A stretch of DNA of 42,624 bases, taken from IMG/VR virus record IMGVR_UViG_3300020171_000065, positions 1 through 42,624 of that record; one strand, given 5' to 3'. Source of the DNA: a virus. The notes beneath the pieces are model-generated. The model saw nothing but the letters and a program-made list of their open reading frames with translations. It had not been told where the DNA came from and did no database searches. This document shows, piece after piece, positions 19,366 through 27,933 of the stretch. A program made the position numbers and the translations under genes. The first letter of the stretch is position 1. Every line of letters begins with the position of its first letter.

Positions 19366-21324
19366 GTGATAGGAGATTTACCAGTTGATAAAGATGGAAA
19401 ACCAACATTACCTAAGTCAAGGTATGAACCTACTGAGCCAGTTAGGTTAATGACTGACAGGGTAAAGAAGGACTATTTTATCGGTTATACTATCAACCAT
19501 AAACCTTACGCAGAGTTTAATGACAGGGATTTGGTGACTGTTATAGGCGATAATCAAAAGAAGTTTAACTCATATATCCCGCCAGAGAGCAGTGATCCAG
19601 AAGAAAGCTGGAGGTGGCGCGGAGTTAGACCTATTACTCGCAATAAGATAATATCTTTAGCAGCCCACACGACTGCTTCTATTATTTTCCCTAATGTGTT
19701 TGCTCAAAATGAAGCAGACGAAGAAGACCAACAGGCAGGGGAGATAATGAGGGACTTAGTTAAATGGAATATAAAGAACTCCAAGTATGAGATTTCTTTC
19801 TTATTTGGTGTTATTGCTGCACTGGTTAATCCTGTGAGTTATTTTAATATTGATTTCATAGAGAGATTACAGACCATCAAAGAACGCAACGAGAACGGAA
19901 GCATAACCACAAGGGATGTGCTTGACGATGTATTATCCGGAATTCAGCTATACTCTGTGCCAGCAGATGAGATGATGATTGGTAATATCTATGAGTTTGA
20001 ACTCCAGAGACAAAGGTTTTTAATACGAAGACGCTTCATTGAATACGATGAAGCAATGGCAATTCACGGCGAACACGCTAATTTTGAGTTTGTTCAGCCA
20101 GGGATACAAACCATTTATGATAATGCAACTGATACCTTTTATGACCAAGTAGACGAGGAAATGCCTACAATGGTTGAGGAGGTTGTCTATTTTAACAGGA
20201 GAGAAGACACAGAGATACCCTTTGTCAATGGTATTTATATGGGAGATACTGATGTGAACGATAATCCAATGCGACACAGGGACAATAGAGGCAAACCTTA
20301 TTATCCTTATGTGAAGTTTGGGTATGAGCCAATAGACGAAAAGAAGTTTTATTTCTACAAGTCAGCCGTTGATAAGATAGCACCTGACCAGGACTTAATA
20401 GACACAATGTGGCGAATGGTAATGGATGGAACATTCTTAGCTGTTATGCCACCTATGGGCATAAGTGGTAGCGCTGAACGAGCCCCTACGAGCATTATAA
20501 TGCCTGGGGCTGTTTCTAATCTACCCGAAGGCACAGAGTTCCACAATTTAGCCCCTAAGAGCGACCTGAACGCTGGCTGGAGGGCTTTACAGGGCATAGA
20601 GGAGTCAATCATTGAGGGATCACAAGCACCATCAAGGCAGGGCATAGCTGAAAAAGGCCAGAAGACCGCATTTGAGATAAGTAAGATTGAAGAGAATGCT
20701 CGTGTTCAGTTGGGTATATTCGGTAAACAGCTTAAAGATATGGTTGAAAGTGTTGGTTCTTTGATGATTAACTTGATTATACACTTCCAAACAATAGGCG
20801 AGGCAGAAGAATTGACAGGAGGCGAGACCCAAATGAAGTTCAGGACTTTCTTATTAGAAGACGAAGTAGACGAGGGCAAGAATGTAACCAAGAAGATTAA
20901 GTTTTCCGAGGAGTTGATAGGTTCTGTTTACTCTGAAGAAGAAAAAGAACAGAGAGAGAGGGCATTGATTGATGAGGAAGGGGGGTTTGATTCTAACACT
21001 CGGATATACAAGGTTAATCCTGAATTGTTTAGCAAGTTAAAGTTCAAGGTGGTTGTTGAGGCAGACAGCTTATTGCCAAGGAATGAAGCATTTGAAAAGG
21101 CACTGAAGTTGGAAGCGTATGACAGAATGATACAGAACCCATTTGTTGACCAAGAGGCAGTAACAAGAGATTTCTTAGTCAAGCCATTAGCCAAGAGCGA
21201 AGCAGAGAAGTATATGAAAAAGCAAGTCCCAGGACTATTGCCACAAGAAGCAGGGCAAGGTGGACAGGGAATGGGATTAGCCAAGAAAGCTGTTAATAGT
21301 GAGGCATTAGCGAGTATTTTGTGA
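19366..21324 (+). CDS. Portal protein
   Basis: A 652-residue portal. The N-terminal part includes VRLMTDRVKKDYF and RVRPITRNKI-type helices; later TIMWRMVMDGTFLAVMP, a characteristic loop and QAPSRQGIAEKGQKTAFE. It forms the dodecameric vertex through which DNA passes. The start is GTG 19366; the leader has no clear Shine-Dalgarno site. It is followed after one base by an HNH gene. Confidence 0.85.
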   Translation: MIGDLPVDKDGKPTLPKSRYEPTEPVRLMTDRVKKDYFIGYTINHKPYAEFNDRDLVTVIGDNQKKFNSYIPPESSDPEESWRWRGVRPITRNKIISLAAHTTASIIFPNVFAQNEADEEDQQAGEIMRDLVKWNIKNSKYEISFLFGVIAALVNPVSYFNIDFIERLQTIKERNENGSITTRDVLDDVLSGIQLYSVPADEMMIGNIYEFELQRQRFLIRRRFIEYDEAMAIHGEHANFEFVQPGIQTIYDNATDTFYDQVDEEMPTMVEEVVYFNRREDTEIPFVNGIYMGDTDVNDNPMRHRDNRGKPYYPYVKFGYEPIDEKKFYFYKSAVDKIAPDQDLIDTMWRMVMDGTFLAVMPPMGISGSAERAPTSIIMPGAVSNLPEGTEFHNLAPKSDLNAGWRALQGIEESIIEGSQAPSRQGIAEKGQKTAFEISKIEENARVQLGIFGKQLKDMVESVGSLMINLIIHFQTIGEAEELTGGETQMKFRTFLLEDEVDEGKNVTKKIKFSEELIGSVYSEEEKEQRERALIDEEGGFDSNTRIYKVNPELFSKLKFKVVVEADSLLPRNEAFEKALKLEAYDRMIQNPFVDQEAVTRDFLVKPLAKSEAEKYMKKQVPGLLPQEAGQGGQGMGLAKKAVNSEALASIL

Positions 21325-21325
21325 T

Positions 21326-21901
21326 ATGATGGTAGAAAAATATAAAACAAATAGAAGCGAGGGGAATAAAAAGCGTTATATTAAATACCCTTGGTTAAAA
21401 AAACAAATTTCTAATAAGTTAAAGGGTAGAAAGAAATCTGAAGAAACTAAAAAAAGAATGAGAGAAAGCTGGAAAGAGGGTCGTGAAATGGTAGGGGGAA
21501 TGAAAGGAATGAAGCATTCTAAGGAATCTAAGGAACAAATGAGTAGAGCAAAGAAAGGAAAACATCTTTCTCCTAAAACAGAGTTTGAGAAAGGAATGAT
21601 TCCTTGGAATAAAGGAAAAGATTGTCTTCAATTATCTGGCGAAAATCATCCCAATTGGAAAGGTGGAAAATCGTTTGAACCTTATTCAATAGATTGGACT
21701 GAAACATTAAGACGAAGCATTAGAGAACGAGATAGGTATATTTGTCAATTATGTAGTGGCTATGGCGATAATGTTCATCATATTGATTATGATAAAAAGA
21801 ATTGTAATCCAGATAATTTGATAAATCTTTGTAGGGGTTGTAATAGTAAAGTGAATTTCAATAGAGATTATTGGACAGAGTATTTTATAAAGGTCATTTA
21901 A
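21326..21901 (+). CDS. HNH endonuclease with NUMOD3-type repeats
   Basis: A 191-residue homing-type endonuclease. The N-terminal half has two or three repeats of the KSEETKKRMRESWKEG / HSKESKEQMSRAKKGK pattern (NUMOD3-like DNA-binding modules) followed by GMIPWNKGK and NHPNWKGG. The HNH core is CQLCSGYG, NVHHIDYDKKNCNPDNLINLC, RGCNSK. It sits between the portal and the next virion gene, one base after the portal stop, and is AT-rich like the backbone. Confidence 0.85.
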   Translation: MMVEKYKTNRSEGNKKRYIKYPWLKKQISNKLKGRKKSEETKKRMRESWKEGREMVGGMKGMKHSKESKEQMSRAKKGKHLSPKTEFEKGMIPWNKGKDCLQLSGENHPNWKGGKSFEPYSIDWTETLRRSIRERDRYICQLCSGYGDNVHHIDYDKKNCNPDNLINLCRGCNSKVNFNRDYWTEYFIKVI

Positions 21902-21919
21902 TAAACCAACATAAACAAT

Positions 21920-22138
21920 ATGAGATTTCCAGAAGCAGACAAATATAGGCGAGCTGTGATAGCCGCCAAAGCAAAAGGAGTTGTAGAAGACGACAAGAGT
22001 TTAGAGTGGTGGACAGCAGTATGCGAGGCATACGAGATATTGGGTGGCAAGGTATGGGGCAAAGAAGAAATGCTCAAAGAACTGACCCCTAAAGTTGTGA
22101 AAAAAGAGGAAAAGAAACCAATTAAGAAAAAGAAATGA
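21920..22138 (+). CDS. Hypothetical virion-region protein
   Basis: A 72-residue protein with a compact N-terminal part (DKYRRAVIAAKAKGVV, SLEWWTAVCEAYEILGG) and a Lys-rich tail (KKEEKKPIKKKK). Its stop overlaps the next gene's ATG. It lies between portal and scaffold genes, so a role in the head or neck is possible; no motif confirms it. Confidence 0.55.
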   Translation: MRFPEADKYRRAVIAAKAKGVVEDDKSLEWWTAVCEAYEILGGKVWGKEEMLKELTPKVVKKEEKKPIKKKK

Positions 22139-22485
22139 TTGCGTATTTACAAGGCATTTTTGTAAGATACCTAACAAAGCATTTATTTAATGCTGTGAGT
22201 GAAAGAGATTTGTTAAAAGCAATAGGTAAAGACAATAAGGGGTTGACCATAATCAGCTACAAAGGCAAGAGATTAAATCCTGAAAAGGTTGTAAGAATAA
22301 AGGACTCCGCAGAACTATTTACCAAGTCAGACATTTGGAAAGTATTAAAGAACGAGGTTAAGTTTCAAGCAAACAGGAGAATGTATGATAAGAGTAGAAA
22401 TGTAAGCGATATTCTTTTTGGTAAAGCAATGTTGTATAACCTTGAAGTAATGGATAACAAATTGAAAGAACTATCACAATTATAG
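22135..22485 (+). CDS. Hypothetical virion-region protein
   Basis: A 116-residue protein with a hydrophobic start (IAYLQGIFVRYLTKHLF), a GKDNKGLTIISYKGKRLNPEKV strand region and a helical C-terminus ending LKELSQL. Not recognised. Its stop codon shares a base with the first strand of the pseudoknotted leader that follows. Confidence 0.55.
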   Translation: MIAYLQGIFVRYLTKHLFNAVSERDLLKAIGKDNKGLTIISYKGKRLNPEKVVRIKDSAELFTKSDIWKVLKNEVKFQANRRMYDKSRNVSDILFGKAMLYNLEVMDNKLKELSQL

Positions 22486-22675
22486 GGTTGCAAAGTTGGG
22501 TGTCTGGAGGGATACCTGATATCGTTCCCATAGCTATTCAGCGATGGTAGCGGTGGCAACCCGTTGGGTATCCCTTCAGTCATCTAACGGATGACTATTT
22601 TAGGTAGTATGCACCTTAAGCATATTAAAGGTTGCGAGAACCTTAATCTCGTTAAAGGTCGTTTATAACCTTGAA
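22485..22675 (+). ncRNA. Pseudoknotted RNA leader before the scaffold gene
   Basis: Two interleaved stems: GGGTTGC (22485-22491) with GCAACCC (22556-22562), and GGAGGGATACC (22506-22516) with GGTATCCCTTC (22567-22577, one G-U). Then a hairpin AGTCATC/GATGACT (22578-22596) followed by ATTTT, a TATGC/GCATA hairpin, and AAGGTT-gcgag-AACCTT (22628-22644), whose loop can pair with CTCGT at 22648-22652. No ORF explains it. It precedes the scaffold-type gene and could be a regulatory leader or a packaged or structural RNA. Confidence 0.55.
22654..22665 (+). promoter_or_regulatory. AAAGGTCG leader element, copy 4
   Basis: AAAGGTCGTTTA, 35 nt before the ATG at 22689. It is identical over 12 nt to the element at 4202 (34 nt before its ATG). 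Confidence 0.5.
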
Positions 22676-22688
22676 ATAAAATAAACTT

Positions 22689-23348
22689 ATGGTTGAAAAA
22701 ACAGATGAGATAGAGGACGAAACTATCTCTCCGCACGAACCTGCGGAAGAAGAAACTCCAGAAGATACAGAAGTTGAAGAACCTTCTGAAGACATTGACT
22801 ATACGGCAGAGCTTGAAAAAGTAAAAACACAGTTGGGAAAAGCTGAACATAGGATTGTTGAGCTTAAAAAGGATAAGAAGAAGGTGGAGGAAGATGACGA
22901 CTTTGACGAGCCAGTTAGTAAAAACGAGTTGCGGGATATTATCCGCGAGGAAATGCAACCTCTTAAAAAGGATATGAATCGCAACCGCGCACAGGAACAA
23001 GCTCAATCCGTATCACAGAATACGGCAGAGAGAGAGCTTATAATGTTTCATTATGAAAACTCTATTGTTCTAACTGGTAATGTTGAAGTTGATATAGAAA
23101 ACGCACAAGCTCTTGCTAATAGGGGAAGAATGAAAAAACAGCTTAGTGAAGCTCATAGAGCTTTAAGGTCTAACGCAATGAAGGGAAAGGGTGCTGAATC
23201 GGGTCAAAAGAAAGATCCAGTAGCTCTTGAACCTAAACTTTCTCCAGAGAATACCAAGTTGCTTCGTATTGCGAACGCAAAGTGGGACGCTTCTAAGAAG
23301 GGCTGGGTATATCCTTCAGGCAAGATCATAAAACCCGAAGAGTTATAA
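22689..23348 (+). CDS. Scaffold-like protein
   Basis: A 219-residue protein: a very acidic N-terminus (residues 1-45), a coiled coil (ELEKVKTQLGKAEHRIVELKKDKKK), acidic linker, then helices including RAQEQAQSVSQNTAE and a basic C-terminal part with LLRIANAKWDASKKGWVYP. Composition, coiled coil and position before the major capsid protein fit a capsid scaffold. The N-terminus resembles the acidic protein at 4443. The role is inferred; I see no clear scaffold motif. Confidence 0.65.
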   Translation: MVEKTDEIEDETISPHEPAEEETPEDTEVEEPSEDIDYTAELEKVKTQLGKAEHRIVELKKDKKKVEEDDDFDEPVSKNELRDIIREEMQPLKKDMNRNRAQEQAQSVSQNTAERELIMFHYENSIVLTGNVEVDIENAQALANRGRMKKQLSEAHRALRSNAMKGKGAESGQKKDPVALEPKLSPENTKLLRIANAKWDASKKGWVYPSGKIIKPEEL

Positions 23349-23433
23349 GAAGTTATTTGTTAATCCTCTTGTCTATCTATTGGGTCGTTAGATTAGAGTA
23401 GTCAATGTGATATAAATCTAATACTGACTAAAA

Positions 23434-23940
23434 ATGAATAAGAACGATGTTAAGATTGTACAACATCCAGGTCCAGTAAGAGAGTATGATACAGAGGACT
23501 TGACAAATTCAGACGAATCAACAGTTTTGTATGTTGGCGAACCAGTCAAAAGGACTGATGGAACCGCCGACTATTTGGAACGACTGGAAACAGGCGATCC
23601 AGAAATAGCAACTGATTTGTTCGTAGGAATTGTTGTAAAGGAGGGAACAGAAACTGCTACCGCTAATGGTAAGGTTTTGGTTAATTGCCTTATCCCATCA
23701 CAAACTGTGTTAAGGGCTAAAGCCGTAACCGCTACTAACATTAACACAGCAGCCAAGTTACTTGCTTTTATGCACAATAGTGTCACTTTCACTCTGACAT
23801 CTACTGTTTTTGCGATTGACGAAGACGAAACCGATGATCCAAATGTCCACGGACTTAGGATTATTGATGGAGACATTGTCAAGGGTACTTTGGATGTCCT
23901 TGTTCATAGCATGGTATGCGAGTCAGGAGCTTATATCTAA
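23434..23940 (+). CDS. Head decoration-like protein
   Basis: A 168-residue beta-rich protein without transmembrane helices. It has GPVREYDTEDLTNSDES (a disordered acidic start), then LYVGEPVKRTDGTADYLE and strands typical of head-decoration or capsid-fibre proteins lying just before the major capsid gene. A hairpin TTAGATT/AATCTAA lies in its leader. Role inferred. Confidence 0.6.
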   Translation: MNKNDVKIVQHPGPVREYDTEDLTNSDESTVLYVGEPVKRTDGTADYLERLETGDPEIATDLFVGIVVKEGTETATANGKVLVNCLIPSQTVLRAKAVTATNINTAAKLLAFMHNSVTFTLTSTVFAIDEDETDDPNVHGLRIIDGDIVKGTLDVLVHSMVCESGAYI

Positions 23941-23946
23941 TAATCT

Positions 23947-24891
23947 ATGCCTATGAATACCGGGTATAACCCTTCGCTGGTAAAAACAGCAATAGACGAA
24001 GTTTTCTACGGAGAATATGACCGAGAAAGCGAGCCACAGGAAGTTCTTGCTACTAATCCTATCTTTTTCAAACAGAGCCAAACCGACAGAGGAGCGGTAA
24101 TCTCTGAAGAATATGAGGGACCAGGAGCATTTGAAGTCCATGTGGAAGAGGAAGAGATAAAGCAAGCCACAATCAGGACTGGTAATCAGAAGACACATAC
24201 TGTCTTGAACTACAAGAAGGGAGTAAAGATCCCAGTTGAGTTCTACGAAGACGATATGCATGACGCTGTGAACCAAACTATCGCCAAATTTGGAATGAGA
24301 GCAAGAACATCAAGAGATAAGTATGCCTATGAACTTTCATACGGTAATGCTTTCTCAGTAACTACATCTGATGCAGTTGCATTGATTTCAAACTCTCATA
24401 CCTTAATGAGTGGAGATACTTTGGACAATCTTGAAACTGGTACGCTTACTCCTGCCAATCTTGAAACCATAATTAAGTCGTTGAGGTTACAAAAGGCACA
24501 GGACGGTGAATTAGGAGGACACAATGCAGCTGGTCTGCTTGTTCCACCTGCTTTATTCCCTGATGCCATTGAATTCGCTGGAAGTGAGTTGAAACCTGAT
24601 GTTACAGATAATAACCTAAACTATTTCTCAAGGATTTATCCTGGAATGGTTGTGGGAACATCTGCATATTTGGACTCAACTTATAACAGTTTGAATTCAA
24701 ATGCCAACACTTCTTACTTCGTAGTTTCCAGAAATCACACTATCATGAGATGGGTAAGAAAATCTCTTACAACTTCACTTGTTCCGCCTGACACTGATGA
24801 CCAAGATAGGTATCATTACAAGGCGAGATACAGAGAAGTGGTTTCAGTAGTTTCTCCAGAGGGAATAGTCGGGAGTAATGGAACAGTTTAG
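23947..24891 (+). CDS. Major capsid protein (HK97 fold)
   Basis: A 314-residue capsid protein. It shows the layout of the Mu gpT-like or HK97-fold family: an N-terminal arm, the conserved block TVLNYKKGVKIPVEFYEDD in the middle, LRLQKAQDGELGGHNAAGLLVPPALF and C-terminal WVRKSLTTSLVPPDTDDQDRYHYKARYREVVSVVSPEGI. It forms the icosahedral shell. It lies directly after the decoration-like gene, with an AT-rich leader. Confidence 0.85.
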   Translation: MPMNTGYNPSLVKTAIDEVFYGEYDRESEPQEVLATNPIFFKQSQTDRGAVISEEYEGPGAFEVHVEEEEIKQATIRTGNQKTHTVLNYKKGVKIPVEFYEDDMHDAVNQTIAKFGMRARTSRDKYAYELSYGNAFSVTTSDAVALISNSHTLMSGDTLDNLETGTLTPANLETIIKSLRLQKAQDGELGGHNAAGLLVPPALFPDAIEFAGSELKPDVTDNNLNYFSRIYPGMVVGTSAYLDSTYNSLNSNANTSYFVVSRNHTIMRWVRKSLTTSLVPPDTDDQDRYHYKARYREVVSVVSPEGIVGSNGTV

Positions 24892-24911
24892 ACACTAATC
24901 ATACAAAACCT

Positions 24912-25508
24912 ATGAACACAAAAGATATATTATTGGGAATAGCGTTTGTTGTGGCTTTGATTGCTTTGATAGTGTCTATAGGCGCTCGTTCCGATTACGA
25001 ACCACTAGGAGGATATACTGCAGGAGATTGGGAGGCGGCCGATGATTTGATTGCCGGAGACGATTTAACGGTAGCTGGGTTGGCCACAATAGGAGAGACG
25101 CTGACTGTTACCGGAGAAACGAATTTGGTGAATCTGATTTACGGGGGTGCCGTGACAACGATTTCTACGAGTTCTGCCACATATACTCTAACGGCTGCGC
25201 AGATTTGTGATTCCGCAGTGATTAGTTATCAGAATACTGCGACATCATCAACCCTTACGCTTCCAGCTACCACTACTTTGGCGGCAGATTGTCTGACCGC
25301 TGATGGTGATACAAAATATGTGTTATTAGAAAATGCCGCAACTACTACCTATAATGCTACAATAGCTGCTGGCACTGGTAATACATTGCTTGAACCATCT
25401 GGAGGAGATGTAATTATTGCTCAAAACGAATGGGCATTGATACAGCTTACAAGAGTACGACTTGCAGAATATGCTGTTATAGTTACTTCTATACAGGACG
25501 CTGATTAA
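24912..25508 (+). CDS. Signal-anchored beta-rich structural protein
   Basis: A 198-residue protein with an N-terminal hydrophobic segment (about residues 6-26, LGIAFVVALIALIVS) and then a Thr/Ala/Ser/Gly-rich beta region (DLTVAGLATIGETLTVTGETN) like the exported fibre-type proteins of Patescibacteria. It sits between the major capsid gene and the papain-like protease gene. The hydrophobic N-terminus is unusual for a virion protein and predicts export or membrane anchoring. Confidence 0.6.
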   Translation: MNTKDILLGIAFVVALIALIVSIGARSDYEPLGGYTAGDWEAADDLIAGDDLTVAGLATIGETLTVTGETNLVNLIYGGAVTTISTSSATYTLTAAQICDSAVISYQNTATSSTLTLPATTTLAADCLTADGDTKYVLLENAATTTYNATIAAGTGNTLLEPSGGDVIIAQNEWALIQLTRVRLAEYAVIVTSIQDAD

Positions 25509-25509
25509 C

Positions 25510-25554
25510 GGATAATCGATCCCTGCCCCTTTTCCTTGCTGGGGCAGGGTATCC
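25510..25554 (+). terminator. Strong hairpin between structural genes
   Basis: CCCTGCCCC (25521-25529) pairs with GGGGCAGGG (25541-25549), extended outside by GGATA/TATCC (25510-25514 and 25550-25554). No T-run follows, so it may be an RNA-processing or attenuation signal rather than a simple terminator. Confidence 0.5.
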
Positions 25555-25574
25555 ACGACATAATTAATAAAAAT

Positions 25575-25970
25575 ATGACTAAAAATAACTTACTAATACT
25601 TGTTTTCGGAATAGCTGTAGCTGTGTTTGTGTTGATAGTGTTTAATGTTGCTCCTGTCAATTTAGGTGCAAGAGACAATATCTTTAGCGGAGGAGTGACA
25701 AATGCAAGTTCAACAGTGGCCACAACTACAGGTGGAACTTTAATATTGGCTGCTAATTATGACAGACAATATGTTTCGCTTTGCAATGACGACGCTACAA
25801 ATCCAGTGTATGTTCATTTCGCTTCTGCAACTACGAGTGTAGTTTCAAAAGAAGGATATAAGCTAAAAGCCACTGAATGCTATGAGATTGACACAAGCAA
25901 CTTATATGTTGGTGCAATATACGGAATAGCAACTGGCGGGAATGTAGTTATTACAACATTATCAAAATAA
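25575..25970 (+). CDS. Signal-anchored small structural protein
   Basis: A 131-residue protein with an N-terminal hydrophobic helix (about residues 5-25, LLILVFGIAVAVFVLIVF) and a Thr/Val-rich beta domain with two Cys (SLCNDD, ATECYEI). Start chosen at ATG 25575 after the hairpin; an upstream in-frame ATG at 25536 lies inside the hairpin. It probably belongs with the preceding exported protein. Function unknown. Confidence 0.6.
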   Translation: MTKNNLLILVFGIAVAVFVLIVFNVAPVNLGARDNIFSGGVTNASSTVATTTGGTLILAANYDRQYVSLCNDDATNPVYVHFASATTSVVSKEGYKLKATECYEIDTSNLYVGAIYGIATGGNVVITTLSK

Positions 25971-25974
25971 AACT

Positions 25975-26760
25975 ATGGATTATGGCTTCATACCAGATAT
26001 ATTGGAAGCAGACCATTATGTTTTCGGTTCTCAAGAGCTATCAGATAATGTTTTGAACTTTACGGGCCAATGGGATAAGTATCTGCCAGCGATAGAGTTA
26101 CAGGAAAAGAATATGGTTGAAACATATAATTGTGTCTCATTCGGAACGCTTAATGCGGTGGAAATTCTACATAAGTTCTTATTTGGGAAAGAAGTAAATA
26201 AGTCCGAAAGATACTTGGGAATATTGTCAGGAACAACAGAATCAGGCAACAGCCCGCACAAAGTAGCAGAAACATTAAGAAAGACAGGCACTATCCCAGA
26301 GAATGAATTACCGTTTAGTAAAGACATTGATACTTGGGACAAGTATTATTCTCCTAAGCCAATGACCTCAAAGTATATTGAAATTGGAGAGAAGTGGCTT
26401 AGCAAATATGATTTTGGCCACGAATGGGTTTTCGCGAATGATTATTCTGGTAATAGACAGGAACTTCTAAAACAGGCATTAAAAAGGTCTCCATTAGGAA
26501 TTTCTGTTTATGCTTGGAAAAAGAAAGGGGATATTTATGTTAAGGACGATCAGTTAGACAATCACTGGTGTTGCCTTTACGGTTATGTTGATGGGGAATA
26601 TTTCAAAGTATTTGACCATTATGATAATACTTTTAAGAAGTTGGACTGGGATTACAGATTTGGCTTCTGTAAAAGGTATTCTTTGGGACTAAATTTGGAA
26701 AAACAAATGAATTTCTTTTTGAGAATGTGGCGTAGTATAATTAACTTTTTAATAAGATGA
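25975..26760 (+). CDS. Papain-like cysteine peptidase
   Basis: A 261-residue protein resembling C1-type cysteine peptidases. Candidate catalytic residues: C53 in ETYNCVSFGTLNAVE (Cys at the start of a helix), H197 in LDNHWCCLYGYVDGEYFKVFD and D214 shortly after, in the family's Cys...His...Asp/Asn order. A short hydrophobic helix ends the protein. It lies in the virion operon, so it could be a prohead maturation enzyme or a virion enzyme that cuts a host surface layer. The fold call rests on motif order alone. Confidence 0.65.
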   Translation: MDYGFIPDILEADHYVFGSQELSDNVLNFTGQWDKYLPAIELQEKNMVETYNCVSFGTLNAVEILHKFLFGKEVNKSERYLGILSGTTESGNSPHKVAETLRKTGTIPENELPFSKDIDTWDKYYSPKPMTSKYIEIGEKWLSKYDFGHEWVFANDYSGNRQELLKQALKRSPLGISVYAWKKKGDIYVKDDQLDNHWCCLYGYVDGEYFKVFDHYDNTFKKLDWDYRFGFCKRYSLGLNLEKQMNFFLRMWRSIINFLIR

Positions 26761-27932
26761 GTTTAACTATTTCAAACACTAAGGACTCTCTAACGGGGAT
26801 GATCCATTCCACTAATTTAGATAAGATTAAAAATATCAATGACTTATTTAGGCGAGCTGCTAACAAGTTGTTGGCAGAAGTTGATCCGCCCGACACCATT
26901 AAGATAGCTCAAATCACTAATGCAGTTCATTCTGATATTTATGATTATTCTGCCCCGTCTGACTTAAAAGGCAATATGATTATAGATATAAGGCCTCAAG
27001 TTAATCGGGCATTATCAGACAGAATGGGGCAAAGGTTTATTGAACCGTTTGATTTACGCAAGAGAAACAATACATTTAATGTGCTTTATAACTCAGGCGA
27101 AAAGTCCTTGCGCTTATCAAAGAACATCTCACCTGCTGGGATTACCTTACACGACCTAAACTCTATAACAGCTAATGGCACTTGGGCAGTAGGAGGAGAT
27201 GCTACCAACCTAACTGCTGACTCATTGAATGTTATTTCAGGTAGTGCGTCTTTGAACTTTGATTTAGATGGCTCTGGGACAACTGGATATATAGAAATAT
27301 CAGATATGACTGATGTTGATTTATCTGACCAAGATGAAATAGGTCAGATTTTTGTTAGGGTTTATATCCCCGACTCATCTACGGTTACTAATTTTATATT
27401 AAGGTGGGGCAATGATACTTCTAATTATTGGCACTCTACCGTTACAGCACCACATGACCAGACCACATTCAAGACGGGCTGGAACATATTAAGATTTAAT
27501 TGGAATGGAGCAACTGAAGTGGGCACAGTTGACCCAGAAGCAATTGACTATCTGAGAGTAACAGTAACCTATGACGGAGATGCTGATACAGATTATAGAG
27601 TAGACAAAATATCTTGCTCATCTGGCGAGATATGGGAAGTAGTTTATTATTCAGAGTTTTTATTCAGGACTTCTGGAGGAACTTGGCAAGAAACCACAGG
27701 AACTGATACGGATATAATCAACTTAGATGTTGATGGGTATAATTTATTCCTTTACGAATGTGCCATATTGGCAGCACAACAAGCCCAGACAGACCAAATG
27801 ACTGAAGATATTAATTTCTTTAAGAGAGAGCTTTATGGCTACGGAAAAGAGCCAGGGCTTTATAGCATTTACAAAACAAAGAACCCAAATCAAGTTAAAA
27901 AACCAATCGACTTTTATTATAGAATTCGGTGA
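26757..27932 (+). CDS. Connector-like protein with jelly-roll insertion
   Basis: A 391-residue protein. The N-terminal (LFRRAANKLLAEV) and C-terminal (YECAILAAQQAQTDQMTED) parts are helical, as in head-tail adaptors. Between them lies a beta-sandwich-like stretch of about 160 residues (TGWNILRFNWNGATEVG, IDYLRVTVTYDGD) that looks like a carbohydrate-binding-type jelly roll. It overlaps the protease gene by four bases. Role as neck or adaptor is inferred from order and layout. Confidence 0.6.
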   Translation: MSLTISNTKDSLTGMIHSTNLDKIKNINDLFRRAANKLLAEVDPPDTIKIAQITNAVHSDIYDYSAPSDLKGNMIIDIRPQVNRALSDRMGQRFIEPFDLRKRNNTFNVLYNSGEKSLRLSKNISPAGITLHDLNSITANGTWAVGGDATNLTADSLNVISGSASLNFDLDGSGTTGYIEISDMTDVDLSDQDEIGQIFVRVYIPDSSTVTNFILRWGNDTSNYWHSTVTAPHDQTTFKTGWNILRFNWNGATEVGTVDPEAIDYLRVTVTYDGDADTDYRVDKISCSSGEIWEVVYYSEFLFRTSGGTWQETTGTDTDIINLDVDGYNLFLYECAILAAQQAQTDQMTEDINFFKRELYGYGKEPGLYSIYKTKNPNQVKKPIDFYYRIR

Positions 27933-27933
27933 T

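Noticed and set aside
22485-22577. HDV-like or hammerhead ribozyme
   Set aside because: The interleaved stems recall an HDV fold, but there is no P4 or catalytic-C junction, and no CTGANGA...GAAA hammerhead core.
23497-23525. Promoter-like TTGACA within the decoration gene
   Set aside because: It is part of a coding sequence and has no good -10 at 16-18 nt; the TTGACA at 16702 is rejected for the same reason.
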